A stretch of DNA of 22,335 bases from an uncultured Oscillospiraceae bacterium (GCA_910588975.1 CAJUSE010000031.1:1-22335); one strand, 5' to 3'; shown: positions 7,178-14,417, counted from the first letter of the stretch. Numbers and translations: made by a program. Notes: generated from the letters alone by a model not told the origin.

Positions 7178-7570
7178 ATGAAACGGCTGTTGAGCGTTCT
7201 GATGACCTGTGCCCTGCTGGTCGGGTGTGCCTGCGTGAATGTCCAGGCGGCAGACCTGCCTGGGGCCGATGTGCCCGTTGTCTGCGCCACCGGGAAATTT
7301 GATATGACGGTGGAGGCAAATTCGATGGCAACGGCAGACACCGCTTTTCCCCTGGAAGTCGGCGAAACCGTTCGCATCAACGCCAGCTACACGCCCAATG
7401 GCAGTGTGGACTTCGGCCTTTTGGACTCGGATAATGTGTTCCACTATCTGACCGTGACCAAGGGCAGCATCGACAAGACCCTTAAAATTGAAAAGCGGGG
7501 GAACTATACCTTCGCCATTCGGAACAACACCGACAACAAAATCAGCGTGTCGGGGTATGTGACCTATTGA
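7178..7570 (+). CDS. Small exported protein or lipoprotein, unknown family
   Basis: I do not recognise this 130-residue protein. ATG 7178 was chosen because AAGGAG (7164-7169) is correctly spaced and a hydrophobic signal begins there; an upstream ATG at 7139 would overlap the previous gene. The leader MKRLLSVLMTCALLVGC contains a lipobox (LVGC, C17), so it may be a lipoprotein. A signal-peptidase-I site after VQA (residue 24) is equally visible. The mature part is rich in alternating hydrophobic and polar residues, with FPLEVGETVRINASYTPNGSVDFGLLD and ends RGNYTFAIRNNTDNKISVSGYVTY. That is suggestive of a small beta-sandwich. It is cotranscribed with the membrane XRE regulator and could supply or bind that regulator's signal, which is speculation. 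Confidence 0.82.
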   Translation: MKRLLSVLMTCALLVGCACVNVQAADLPGADVPVVCATGKFDMTVEANSMATADTAFPLEVGETVRINASYTPNGSVDFGLLDSDNVFHYLTVTKGSIDKTLKIEKRGNYTFAIRNNTDNKISVSGYVTY

Positions 7571-7594
7571 ACATCAATAACATCTGCAAGACAA

Positions 7595-7615
7595 AAGGGT
7601 CACCCCTTGTTTTTT
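7595..7615 (+). terminator. Weak hairpin plus T-run after the small exported protein
   Basis: A 5-bp stem (AAGGG, 7595-7599, with CCCTT, 7604-7608, loop TCAC) is followed by G and six Ts (7610-7615). The stem is short, so readthrough into the gene at 7681 is plausible. Confidence 0.45.
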
Positions 7616-7680
7616 CGGCGTTGGCCTTTTCTGTAACAGTATGTGACTCTTTTGCAGTAGACATTATTGGGAGGTAAAAA

Positions 7681-8970
7681 ATGAAAAAAACTTTAGCATT
7701 TATTATGTGCTTCACTCTTTTGATGTCCCTTTATGTTCCGACTTCCGCACTTGATTGCCCTCTCAAGTCAAATGCAACTGCTAAAGTTGCTTTTGTAATT
7801 GACGTTGCAGAAGATGGGGCTAATATTTCCAACGACTCGAACATTGGTTCAAACACCACCCTCATGGACACATCCCTAAAAACATCTACGACTGCAGATG
7901 GTTCTTTATCTATATCGCTTCAAATCAAAGATGATATTCTCAAGATAACCGGTACCCCTTCTGCAAAATCAAGTAATCGTCAAGCACTTTACTTTTCCGG
8001 TTTATGTACAAATACAAAATATAGTGTTGTAAATATGGAATATGTTGACAGCACTTCAACTGGTATGTTTTTTTCAGATTATTGCACAACAACAAAAGCA
8101 ACAAGTGTTCTCAAACTATATCTTAAAGATGAAACAAGTCCCACTAAGGACTACATTTTCATTGAATGTTTCGACTATCTTTACCCAGCATTCAACACCA
8201 TGATTGACAAGGTCCCAACGAATACAGTTATGGGGGCATGGGTTGCACGAGAGTTTAAGCCGATAGACTGTTCCAGTAGTTCGTACACTCCGTATCTTCA
8301 AACTAATACACAGCAGCGAGAGTATACAGTTACTTTCAAAGAATTCGAATGCCCACAGATTCATACCATTACGCTTGCATCCACGGCAAATTATGGAAAT
8401 ATTCCAGTTGGCAGTCATGAGCATTTTACGTATACCCTAAAAATTATTGGAAAAACCATGTCGTGTAAAGACAATCCAAGTTTGAATAGTAATACGGAAA
8501 GTTTTCTCCATGTTAAATCTGCTGCTTTAACGCAGACAACTGTGCCCAATACGGCATTTATAGATACAACAATTGATGGAGATGTGCAAATTATCAGTGC
8601 TCCAACCTCTCTTTCTGCTTCTTTGGCAATTGGGATCGGTCCTCTAAGCCTATCTCTGTCCAGCCCTTTGTCTGTTGACGACCCGAGTCACGTTGATCTA
8701 AATGCACAATATACTATCTATTGCAATGACGGAAGTAGAGACGAGTATGCTCGTACCGTAGTAGCTGCCATGGATAACAACTATGTTTTATCACAAATAG
8801 GCCACAAATTTTCGGTTGAGGGCACTATTGGCGATTTTGGAAATGTTAAAAAGAGCGCAGCAACACATCGAGCAAAATGGGATATCACAATTATTAATGC
8901 AGCTGATACAAGCCCTAACGCAACAACTGATGATGTCCTCGCTCACGGTATTGCTGTTGCAATCCAATAG
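7681..8970 (+). CDS. AT-rich secreted protein with eight cysteines, unknown family
   Basis: I do not recognise this 429-residue protein. GGGAGG (7669-7674) precedes ATG 7681. A clear signal peptide (MKKTLAFIMCFTLLMSLYVPTSA) ends near residue 23, with no lipobox, no later membrane helix and no visible LPXTG anchor, so secretion is expected. The mature chain is threonine/serine-rich and beta-strand-like, with alternating patterns such as SLSISLQIKDDILKITG and a repetitive LSASLAIGIGPLSLSLSSPL near 311-330. Eight mature cysteines (26, 109, 135, 163, 197, 224, 262, 348) could form four disulfides. Base composition is markedly richer in AT and A/T-ending codons than any neighbour, which points to recent transfer. 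It follows the exported protein by 110 nt and may belong to the same transcript. Confidence 0.85.
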   Translation: MKKTLAFIMCFTLLMSLYVPTSALDCPLKSNATAKVAFVIDVAEDGANISNDSNIGSNTTLMDTSLKTSTTADGSLSISLQIKDDILKITGTPSAKSSNRQALYFSGLCTNTKYSVVNMEYVDSTSTGMFFSDYCTTTKATSVLKLYLKDETSPTKDYIFIECFDYLYPAFNTMIDKVPTNTVMGAWVAREFKPIDCSSSSYTPYLQTNTQQREYTVTFKEFECPQIHTITLASTANYGNIPVGSHEHFTYTLKIIGKTMSCKDNPSLNSNTESFLHVKSAALTQTTVPNTAFIDTTIDGDVQIISAPTSLSASLAIGIGPLSLSLSSPLSVDDPSHVDLNAQYTIYCNDGSRDEYARTVVAAMDNNYVLSQIGHKFSVEGTIGDFGNVKKSAATHRAKWDITIINAADTSPNATTDDVLAHGIAVAIQ

Positions 8971-8977
8971 TGAGAAC

Positions 8978-9045
8978 ACGGGACATTTCTCCTGCCCTGC
9001 CCCCAGCAAGAGAAGACAAGGGGACGGTTCTTTTGTCCTGTCTAC
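8978..9045. repeat. REP-like hairpin remnants after the AT-rich gene
   Basis: Two related short units occur in tandem: a GGGACATTTCTCCTGCCC unit near 8980-8997, and a GGGGACGGTTCTTTTGTCC unit near 9021-9039. The second is flanked by AGACA and TGTCT, giving an imperfect hairpin. GGGACGGTTCT..TGTCC sequences are familiar to me from repeat families near RAYT-type (Y1) transposase genes in Clostridia. No transposase is present here. The family assignment is from memory. Confidence 0.5.
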
Positions 9046-9073
9046 ACAAACGCCGAACATCCCCCATCGCCCA

Positions 9074-9109
9074 CAAAAAACGCCCGCCGCAGAATATTCT
9101 GCGGCGGGC
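9074..9109 (-). terminator. Terminator of the HtrA-type protease gene
   Basis: A perfect 28-nt palindrome (9082-9109; arms GCCCGCCGCAGAAT and its complement) is followed on the minus strand by a T-run (As at 9075-9080). It may also slow plus-strand transcription, though there only TCTTTGTTCTT follows. Confidence 0.9.
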
Positions 9110-9132
9110 TCTTTGTTCTTCCTATTCCGATC

Positions 9133-10440
9133 TTACCAACCCCAGCCGAAGGGCCAGGAGAAGCTGTAGCCCTGGCTGGGCTGCTGCTGTTGCTGCTGGC
9201 TCTCCTGCTGGGCGGCGGAGTACTCCCGGTTCAGCTCATTGAGGGCCTCGGAACGCTCCAAATTGCTCTCGTCCAGGGTGACCTCCACAGTCAGGGTCTC
9301 CCCCTCCCGGTAGAGGGTAAAGGTGACGGTATCCCCCGCCTTGTGCTCCTTCACAGCGGCCTGGAGGGCATCGCTGGACTCCACCGTGGTCTCCCCCACG
9401 GCGGTGATGATGTCCCCCGCCTGGATGCCCGCCTTGTCCCCGCAGGCCCCCTCCAGCACGGCCAGCACGTAGGCCCCCTGGGGGATGCCGTAGCGCCGGG
9501 TGGCCTCGCTGGACACATTGTCGATGAGCACGCCCACGTTGGGCTTGCCGGTGACATAGCCCTTCTCAATGATGTCGGTGACCATGCCCATCACGTCGTG
9601 GATGGGGATGGCGAAGCCGATGCCCTCGATGGAGGCCTGAGAGGAGCCGTTGTTGGAGTACTTGGCGTTGGTGATGCCGATGCACTCGCCGTAGATGTTG
9701 AAGAGCGGCCCCCCCGAGTTGCCCGAGTTGATGGCGGCGTCCGTCTGCATCACGTTGATGGTATTGCCGTCGGACATGGTGATGAGCCGGTCCAGGGCGG
9801 AGACATAGCCGGCGGTGAGGGTGAAGGTCAGCTCGCCCAGGGGGTTGCCGATGGCCACCACCTGCTCCCCCACCCGGGTCTGCTGGTCCTCGTCGGCGAT
9901 GAGCACCGGCTTGAGCCCGGTGGCCTCAATTTTCAGCACGGCCACGTCGTTGGCCTCCTCGCCCCCCACCAGCACGGCGTCGTAGGTGGTGCCGTCGGCA
10001 AAGGTGACCTTCAGATCGCTGACCCCGTCAATGACATGGTAGTTGGTGATGATATAGCCGTTCTCGGTGACCACGAAGCCCGACCCGGCCACCGGGTTGG
10101 ACACCACCTGGCCCCAGTAGTTAGTCTTGACGTCCCCGTTGATGCCCACCACGCTCTGGAGGTTGTACTCATAGACCTGGGCCACGGTGAGGGCGGTGTG
10201 GCCATCCACCTTGGTGGTCTCTACCTCCACAGGGGTGCGCTTGCTCTCGTAGATGGTGGCCTTGCTGGGGAAGAGCAGCCCGGCCCCCATTCCCACGCCG
10301 GCCCCGCCGGCGATGCCGCCCACCAGGGCACAGACCAGGCACAGGGCCACAGTCCGCAGACCGGTCTTTTTCTTTTTGGGCTGGATCTCCACAGCGGGCT
10401 CCACGGAGTTCTCGAAGCGGTTATAGTCATTATAATACAT
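9133..10440 (-). CDS. HtrA/DegP-type membrane-anchored serine protease with PDZ domain
   Basis: The protein (435 residues) has a cytoplasmic N-terminus with a PKKKK motif, one glycine-rich membrane anchor (about 29-56), a trypsin-like domain with triad H135 (NYHVI), D165 (ANDVAVL) and S242 (GNSGGPL), a single PDZ domain (about 315-400), and a glutamine-rich tail (QQESQQQQQQPSQG) ending in SFSWPFGWGW. Such HtrA proteins degrade misfolded exported proteins at the membrane. ATG 10440 is chosen because AGGAG lies just upstream and the sequence before it is a promoter; the frame stays open upstream but that extension is not credible. The gene is monocistronic. The aromatic tail after the Q-run is unusual and could be a PDZ ligand or membrane contact. 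Whether it corresponds to HtrA, HtrB or YyxA cannot be told. Confidence 0.95.
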   Translation of the reverse strand: MYYNDYNRFENSVEPAVEIQPKKKKTGLRTVALCLVCALVGGIAGGAGVGMGAGLLFPSKATIYESKRTPVEVETTKVDGHTALTVAQVYEYNLQSVVGINGDVKTNYWGQVVSNPVAGSGFVVTENGYIITNYHVIDGVSDLKVTFADGTTYDAVLVGGEEANDVAVLKIEATGLKPVLIADEDQQTRVGEQVVAIGNPLGELTFTLTAGYVSALDRLITMSDGNTINVMQTDAAINSGNSGGPLFNIYGECIGITNAKYSNNGSSQASIEGIGFAIPIHDVMGMVTDIIEKGYVTGKPNVGVLIDNVSSEATRRYGIPQGAYVLAVLEGACGDKAGIQAGDIITAVGETTVESSDALQAAVKEHKAGDTVTFTLYREGETLTVEVTLDESNLERSEALNELNREYSAAQQESQQQQQQPSQGYSFSWPFGWGW

Positions 10441-10479
10441 GGCAAAGACTCCTTTTGTGCTTATGATTGCTTGCGACAA

Positions 10480-10508
10480 TGTATAAGATACCTTGGAAAT
10501 ATGTCCAA
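10480..10508 (-). promoter_or_regulatory. Promoter of the HtrA-type protease gene
   Basis: On the minus strand, TTGGAC (10508-10503), a 17-nt spacer and TATACA (10485-10480) fit a sigma-A promoter, about 40 bases before the ATG. No CssR-type operator was recognised with certainty. Confidence 0.72.
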
Positions 10509-10554
10509 AGCATGAAGATTTCGTGAGACTTTTTTGAATTCTACGGGCCATTTT

Positions 10555-10666
10555 CCCTTTTCAGGGAGGGCTTTTTGCCCTTTTTGAGGGCGACACCCCG
10601 GTTTTTCAGGGGCCTTGACCCCCTTTCCCACGGGTATTTGGCCTCTTTGGGCCGGGTTTTGACCCG
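10555..10666. repeat. Array of at least seven consecutive GGG/CCC mini-hairpins
   Basis: Within about 112 nt lie CCCTTTTCAGGG (10555-10566), GGGCTTTTTGCCC (10568-10580), GCCCTTTTTGAGGGC (10577-10591), CCCC..GGGG (10596-10612), GGGGCCTTGACCCC (10609-10622), GGCCTCTTTGGGCC (10640-10653) and CGGGTTTTGACCCG (10653-10666). Stems are 4-5 bp with T-rich loops on the plus strand. Neighbouring units share arms, so alternative foldings are possible. No gene is seen in 10441-10736; the array sits between the ricT terminator and the protease promoter. Confidence 0.6.
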
Positions 10667-10684
10667 TTTTTTGAGGGTTTGGAT

Positions 10685-10726
10685 GCAAAAAAGCGGGACA
10701 GAAGGGCTTCTCTGTCCCGCTTTTTT
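10685..10726 (-). terminator. Terminator of ricT
   Basis: A perfect 10-bp stem (GCGGGACAGA, 10693-10702, with TCTGTCCCGC, 10711-10720) carries T-runs on both strands: the As at 10687-10692 serve the minus strand, and TTTTTT lies at 10721-10726. It lies just past the ricT stop. Confidence 0.92.
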
Positions 10727-10736
10727 CACTTCAATA

Positions 10737-11885
10737 TCAGCCCTGGCCGCCGGTGCCCTTGCCCTTGCCGCCACCCCGGTGGCGGCGACGATGGCTGTTG
10801 CCGGACTTGCCCTGGCTCTCCTTGCCCGCTCCGGGCTTGGGCTCCTGCTGGGCCTTGGGGGCCTGGGGCCGCTGGTCCTGCCGGGGCCTGCCCTCTCCCC
10901 CACGGCGTGCGCCCCGCTGGCGGCGGGACCGGTCCCCCTCGCTCTCCCCCAGAGCGGCGGAAATGGAGGTGCCCAGGTCGGGCTTCTCTGCCGTTGCAGG
11001 GGGCGGGGTGGTCTTGCGCAGCTTCTCCAGCTCCTCCCGGGGGGGCACCACATAGCCTTCGGGCCGGCGGCCCTTCCCCGGACGGATCACATTCAGTTCA
11101 TCGGCCTGATAGACCTGGGGGGTCTCGGGGGCGTCCTCCAGCCGAACCTTCACCGTCTCCCGCAGATAGTCCACCGCCGAGATAGTGCCCGCCCCGTCGG
11201 GGGTCTCCACAAAGGACTCGTTCTTGGGCAGCCGCTTGACGGCGTCCTCGTAGGCGTCCTGCTCGTACTTGAGGCAGCACATGAGCCGGCCGCAGGCCCC
11301 CGAGATCTTGGCCGGGTTCAGGCTCAGCCCCTGGGTCTTGGCCATCTTGATGCTCACCGGCTGGAACTGGTCCAGAAAGGCGTTGCAGCAGAAGGGCCGG
11401 CCACAGATGCCCAGGCCGCCCAGCAGCTTGGACTCGTCCCGGACCCCGATCTGGCGCAGCTCGATGCGGGTGTGGAGGGTGGAGGCCAGATCCTTCACCA
11501 GTGCCCGGAAGTCCACCCGGCCCTCACTGGTGAAAAAGAACAGCAGCTTGTTGCCGTCAAAGGAGCTCTCACAGCGCACCAGCTTCATGTCCAGCTTGTG
11601 CTCGGCCACCTTTTCCTCGCAGATGGCCAGGGCCTGCTTTTCCCGCTCCCGGTTCTGCTCCAGGGCCTGCCGGTCCCGGTCGGTGGCCAGGCGGAGCACC
11701 GGGCGCAGGGGCTGGACCACCTGCTGGTCCTCCACCATGGTGTTGGCCTGGGCACAGGTGGCAAACTCGGGGCCCTTGGCCGTCTCGATGATGACCTGAT
11801 CCCCCACGTGGAGCTCCAGCCCCCGGGGGTCAAAGTAGTATTCCTTCCCGCCTGTCTTAAAGCGGATGGAGACGATCTCTGTCAT
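10737..11885 (-). CDS. ricT: RicT (YaaT) PSP1-domain protein
   Basis: In Bacillus, RicT with RicA and RicF forms an iron-sulfur-containing complex that acts with RNase Y in mRNA maturation and influences sporulation, competence and biofilm formation. This 382-residue protein carries the PSP1 core, and CGRPFCC and CGRLMCC (in the 160-215 region) are the conserved cysteine motifs. The first 275 or so residues match the Bacillus length. A C-terminal extension of about 100 residues is highly basic and low-complexity (SRRQRGARRGGEGRPRQ, HRRRHRGGGKGKGTGGQG) and resembles an RNA-binding tail. An AGGAGG site precedes ATG 11885. The gene lies 99 nt after holB on the same strand, the same order as holB-yaaT in Bacillus. 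No strong promoter was seen between them, so cotranscription is likely. Confidence 0.93.
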   Translation of the reverse strand: MTEIVSIRFKTGGKEYYFDPRGLELHVGDQVIIETAKGPEFATCAQANTMVEDQQVVQPLRPVLRLATDRDRQALEQNREREKQALAICEEKVAEHKLDMKLVRCESSFDGNKLLFFFTSEGRVDFRALVKDLASTLHTRIELRQIGVRDESKLLGGLGICGRPFCCNAFLDQFQPVSIKMAKTQGLSLNPAKISGACGRLMCCLKYEQDAYEDAVKRLPKNESFVETPDGAGTISAVDYLRETVKVRLEDAPETPQVYQADELNVIRPGKGRRPEGYVVPPREELEKLRKTTPPPATAEKPDLGTSISAALGESEGDRSRRQRGARRGGEGRPRQDQRPQAPKAQQEPKPGAGKESQGKSGNSHRRRHRGGGKGKGTGGQG

Positions 11886-11984
11886 AATGCACCTCCTGAT
11901 ACAATGGAGTCACGGTATTGCGGAGCGGCCGGCGGCCGCCTGTCCCGATCTCAGTTATGGAGGGGCCTTTCGTAAGGCCCGGGG

Positions 11985-12953
11985 TCAGTGGCTCAGGGCG
12001 GCGCAGAGGGCCCCGCAGAGGTGGCCCACGCCCACGTTGAACTGGGCGGCGCCCCGCAGCTCCTCCAGGGCCTGGGCCCAGCCGAGCAGCCGCTTCCGGG
12101 GCAGCCGGGCCGCCTGGGCCATGTCCCCGCCCCGCTGGACCTCTGCCCCGGCCTGGACGGCCAGTACGTCCCGGAGCAGGCCGATCTCGGTCTCCAGCAG
12201 GGCAGCCACCTCATCCCGCTTCCACTTCTCCAGGGAGATGCAGAAGCCGGCCAGGGCCAGCTCGTCCCCCTGGGCAGCCAGAGAGAGCAGTTGGTGGGCG
12301 GCGGGGGTGATGGTCTCCCCCTCTCCCCCCGCCAGGGCCTTGATGGCCCGGCCCAGGATGCCCCCGCTGTCCCGGGCGGCCTGCCGGAGCCGGGTGGGGT
12401 CTGCATCGGGGAACCGGCCGGTCAGATAGGCCTCGGTCTCCCCCAGGGTCAGGGGTGTCAGGGCCAGGCCCTCGCACCGGGAGCGGATGGTGGGCAGCAG
12501 CGAGCCGGGATTTTCACACAGCAGCAGGAAGGCGGCGTAGGCCGGCCCCTCCTCCAGCAGCTTCAAAATGGCGTTCTGGGCGTGGGCGTTCATGGTGTCG
12601 GCATGGTGGACCACATAGACCTTCCTCTCGGCCTCGTTGGGCCGGATAAAGGCGTCGGAGCGCATCTGCCGGGCCTGGTCCACCAGGATCTCCCGCTTGT
12701 CCTCCAACAGGTCCACATGGATCACATCGGGATGGATCCCCCCCAGGGCCTTCTTACAGCCGGGGCAGGCGCCGCAGGGGGCCTCCCCGGAGCCGGTGCA
12801 GACCAGGGCGGCGGAGAGCAGCCTGGCCAGGGTGGCCTTGCCCGAGCCCTCGGGGCCGCTGATGAGATAGGCGTGGCTCAGGCCACGGCCGGCGGCCTGG
12901 GCAGAGAGCTGGCCCTTCAGGGCGGCGTTGCCCGCCAGACTGTCCAGCTTCAT
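11985..12953 (-). CDS. holB: DNA polymerase III delta-prime subunit
   Basis: This is part of the clamp loader that opens and loads the sliding clamp during chromosome replication. The 322-residue protein shows the AAA+ Walker A motif GPEGSGKAT, a zinc-binding cysteine cluster (C..CGACPGC), the conserved HHADTMNAHAQNAILKLLEEGP segment, and SRCEGLAL, which contains the SRC motif. ATG 12953 (MKLDSLAGN) is preferred over the in-frame upstream ATG at 12995 because AGGTGGAG precedes it at suitable spacing. The gene is followed by ricT, the order known in Bacillus, and preceded by the YihY-family gene 128 nt upstream. The C-terminal half diverges more, as usual for delta-prime. Confidence 0.94.
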   Translation of the reverse strand: MKLDSLAGNAALKGQLSAQAAGRGLSHAYLISGPEGSGKATLARLLSAALVCTGSGEAPCGACPGCKKALGGIHPDVIHVDLLEDKREILVDQARQMRSDAFIRPNEAERKVYVVHHADTMNAHAQNAILKLLEEGPAYAAFLLLCENPGSLLPTIRSRCEGLALTPLTLGETEAYLTGRFPDADPTRLRQAARDSGGILGRAIKALAGGEGETITPAAHQLLSLAAQGDELALAGFCISLEKWKRDEVAALLETEIGLLRDVLAVQAGAEVQRGGDMAQAARLPRKRLLGWAQALEELRGAAQFNVGVGHLCGALCAALSH

Positions 12954-13044
12954 CCTGCTCCACCTCACCTTTCCCCATCTTTGACCGTTGTTCAAAGGCC
13001 CTGTCTGTGCCGTTACCTTGCCAAGCCAGCGGCCCTTCTATCTT

Positions 13045-13050
13045 ATTATA
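13045..13050 (-). promoter_or_regulatory. Possible -10 element upstream of holB
   Basis: A consensus TATAAT lies on the minus strand at 13050-13045, about 90 nt before the holB start. No good -35 sits 16-18 bases upstream (GGCC-rich sequence there), so this is a weak candidate. Confidence 0.35.
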
Positions 13051-13080
13051 ACTGAAATGCGGCCGTCAGGCCAGTGTTTT

Positions 13081-13947
13081 TTATGCCTCGGCCTCCAAAT
13101 AGGGCCGCCACTTTCTGCCATACCAAACCCGGTTGAAACAGTTGCCCAAAATGACGATGTTCCCGCAGAGATAGAGCCACACCAGCAGGATCACCACTGA
13201 GGCCAGGGACCCATAGACCAGGGAATACCGGGAGGACAGGCCGATGAAATAGGAGAAGATCATGGAAAAGCCCACCAGGGCACCGGAGGCCAAAAAGGCG
13301 CCGGTGAGCACCGGGGGCTTGGGCCTGCCCCGGGGAGCGGTGGCCTTGTAGAGGAGCATCATAAACATGAGCACCAGGCAGAACAGGATGACAAAGCGCA
13401 TCCACTGCCACTGCCAGGGCAGCTTCACCCCGTCAAAGATGGGGAAGCGGCGGAGCACCCCCTCCAGCAGGTGGAAAAACCAGTTGCCTGTCAGCACCAC
13501 CACCACCGAGAGGTAAAAGGTGACCAGAAACAGCACGGCGAAGGCCACGCTGGCCACCACCTGCCACAGTCCGGCGTAGGTCCGCCGGTCATAGATCTCG
13601 TCCATAACGTGCATCAGCGAGCGCATGGCCGCCGAGGCGGAGAACAGCATCATCACAATACCCGCCGCCAGCAGGGCCCGGGACTGGTTGATGGTGATGT
13701 AGCCCACATACTCCCGGATGACCCCAAGGGCCTCCCCGGGGATGACCCCGTCAGCCCCCTCCAGCACGGAGAGCAGGTCCACCGGCAGGGTGCCCACCAC
13801 GGCGTTGAGGACGATGACAAAGGGGAAAAAGGAGAGCACCAGGAAATAGGCCAGCTCGGCCGCCGCCCGGGAGACCCGCTTGTTGAAGTAGAGCTGGGTC
13901 AACTCCCAGAGAAAGCCCACAGCGCCGGAGCCCATGGATGGTTTCAC
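13081..13947 (-). CDS. YihY/virulence-factor-BrkB-family membrane protein
   Basis: The 288-residue protein has about six membrane helices and family signatures: RVSRAAAELAYFLVLSFFPFVIVLNAVVG near the N-terminus, LFSASAAMRSLMHVMDEIYDRR in the middle, and YGSLASVVILLVWLYLCGNIVILGNCFN at the end. Members were once called RNase BN in error; their function is not settled and is often suggested to be export or envelope related. A GTG start at 13947 is preferred because GGGAGG lies at good spacing; ATG 13935 would leave that site too far away, and longer upstream starts run into the rpsT terminator region. No clear terminator follows, so readthrough into holB is possible. Confidence 0.87.
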   Translation of the reverse strand: MKPSMGSGAVGFLWELTQLYFNKRVSRAAAELAYFLVLSFFPFVIVLNAVVGTLPVDLLSVLEGADGVIPGEALGVIREYVGYITINQSRALLAAGIVMMLFSASAAMRSLMHVMDEIYDRRTYAGLWQVVASVAFAVLFLVTFYLSVVVVLTGNWFFHLLEGVLRRFPIFDGVKLPWQWQWMRFVILFCLVLMFMMLLYKATAPRGRPKPPVLTGAFLASGALVGFSMIFSYFIGLSSRYSLVYGSLASVVILLVWLYLCGNIVILGNCFNRVWYGRKWRPYLEAEA

Positions 13948-13993
13948 ACCTGATCCCTCCCCTCTTTTCGCCCGGGAACCGTCGGTAACAGAC

Positions 13994-14025
13994 AAAAAAC
14001 CGCCTGCGTCCAAGCAGGCGGTTTT
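13994..14025 (-). terminator. Terminator of rpsT
   Basis: A 12-bp stem (AAAACCGCCTGC, 13996-14007, with GCAGGCGGTTTT, 14014-14025, loop GTCCAA) has its T-run on the minus strand, 18 nt after the rpsT stop. Confidence 0.92.
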
Positions 14026-14042
14026 CATCATCGACCCGGTCT

Positions 14043-14306
14043 TCAGGCCAGCTTGTTCAGCTTCAGGGTCATGCCGCTCTTCTTGTGGGCGGCGTTGTTC
14101 TTATGCAGGATACCATGGACGACGGCCTTGTCCACGGCCTTGACGGCGACCTTGTAAGCGCCCTCGGCCTCGCTGCGGTTGCCCTCCGCCACGGCGGCCT
14201 CGAACTTCTTAATGTTGGTCTTAAGAGCAGACCGGGCGGCCTTGTTCTGCATTGCCTTGGCCTTGTTCACCAGAACACGCTTCTTGGCAGACTTAATGTT
14301 CGGCAA
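14043..14306 (-). CDS. rpsT: Small ribosomal subunit protein bS20 (TTG start)
   Basis: The 87 residues match bS20, beginning PNIKSAKKRVLVNKAKAMQNKAARSALKT and ending KSGMTLKLNKLA, rich in lysine and alanine. It binds 16S rRNA early in 30S assembly. The start is set by the ribosome binding site: AGGAGG lies seven bases before TTG 14306, which gives the family-typical N-terminus M-P-N-I-K. The GTG at 14315 would add three residues but overlaps the AGGAGGTG itself, so it is unlikely. The gene has its own promoter and terminator and is divergent from gpr, an arrangement also known in Bacillus. Confidence 0.96.
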   Translation of the reverse strand: MPNIKSAKKRVLVNKAKAMQNKAARSALKTNIKKFEAAVAEGNRSEAEGAYKVAVKAVDKAVVHGILHKNNAAHKKSGMTLKLNKLA

Positions 14307-14388
14307 ACCTAACACCTCCTCCGAATGACATGGGGCATGACGCCCATTTCACATAATTTGCGGGTATAGTAATCCCGTGCAGGTATCT

Positions 14389-14417
14389 ATTTTATCAGAG
14401 CTTTTCCGAAATTGCAA
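14389..14417 (-). promoter_or_regulatory. Promoter of rpsT
   Basis: On the minus strand, TTGCAA (14417-14412), 17 nt and TAAAAT (14394-14389) fit a sigma-A promoter, giving a leader of about 75 nt. The leader holds a small hairpin (TGGGC..GCCCA type, near 14330-14346) whose role is unknown. Confidence 0.8.

Noticed and set aside
9190..10515. Plus-strand open frame of 441 codons opposite the HtrA-type gene
   Set aside because: It is antisense to a protease with a complete catalytic triad, with composition typical of a shadow frame and no start signals.
10461..10688. Minus-strand 75-codon frame across the mini-hairpin array
   Set aside because: It overlaps the protease promoter, has no ribosome binding site, and its repetitive K, G and P content follows from the hairpin sequence.
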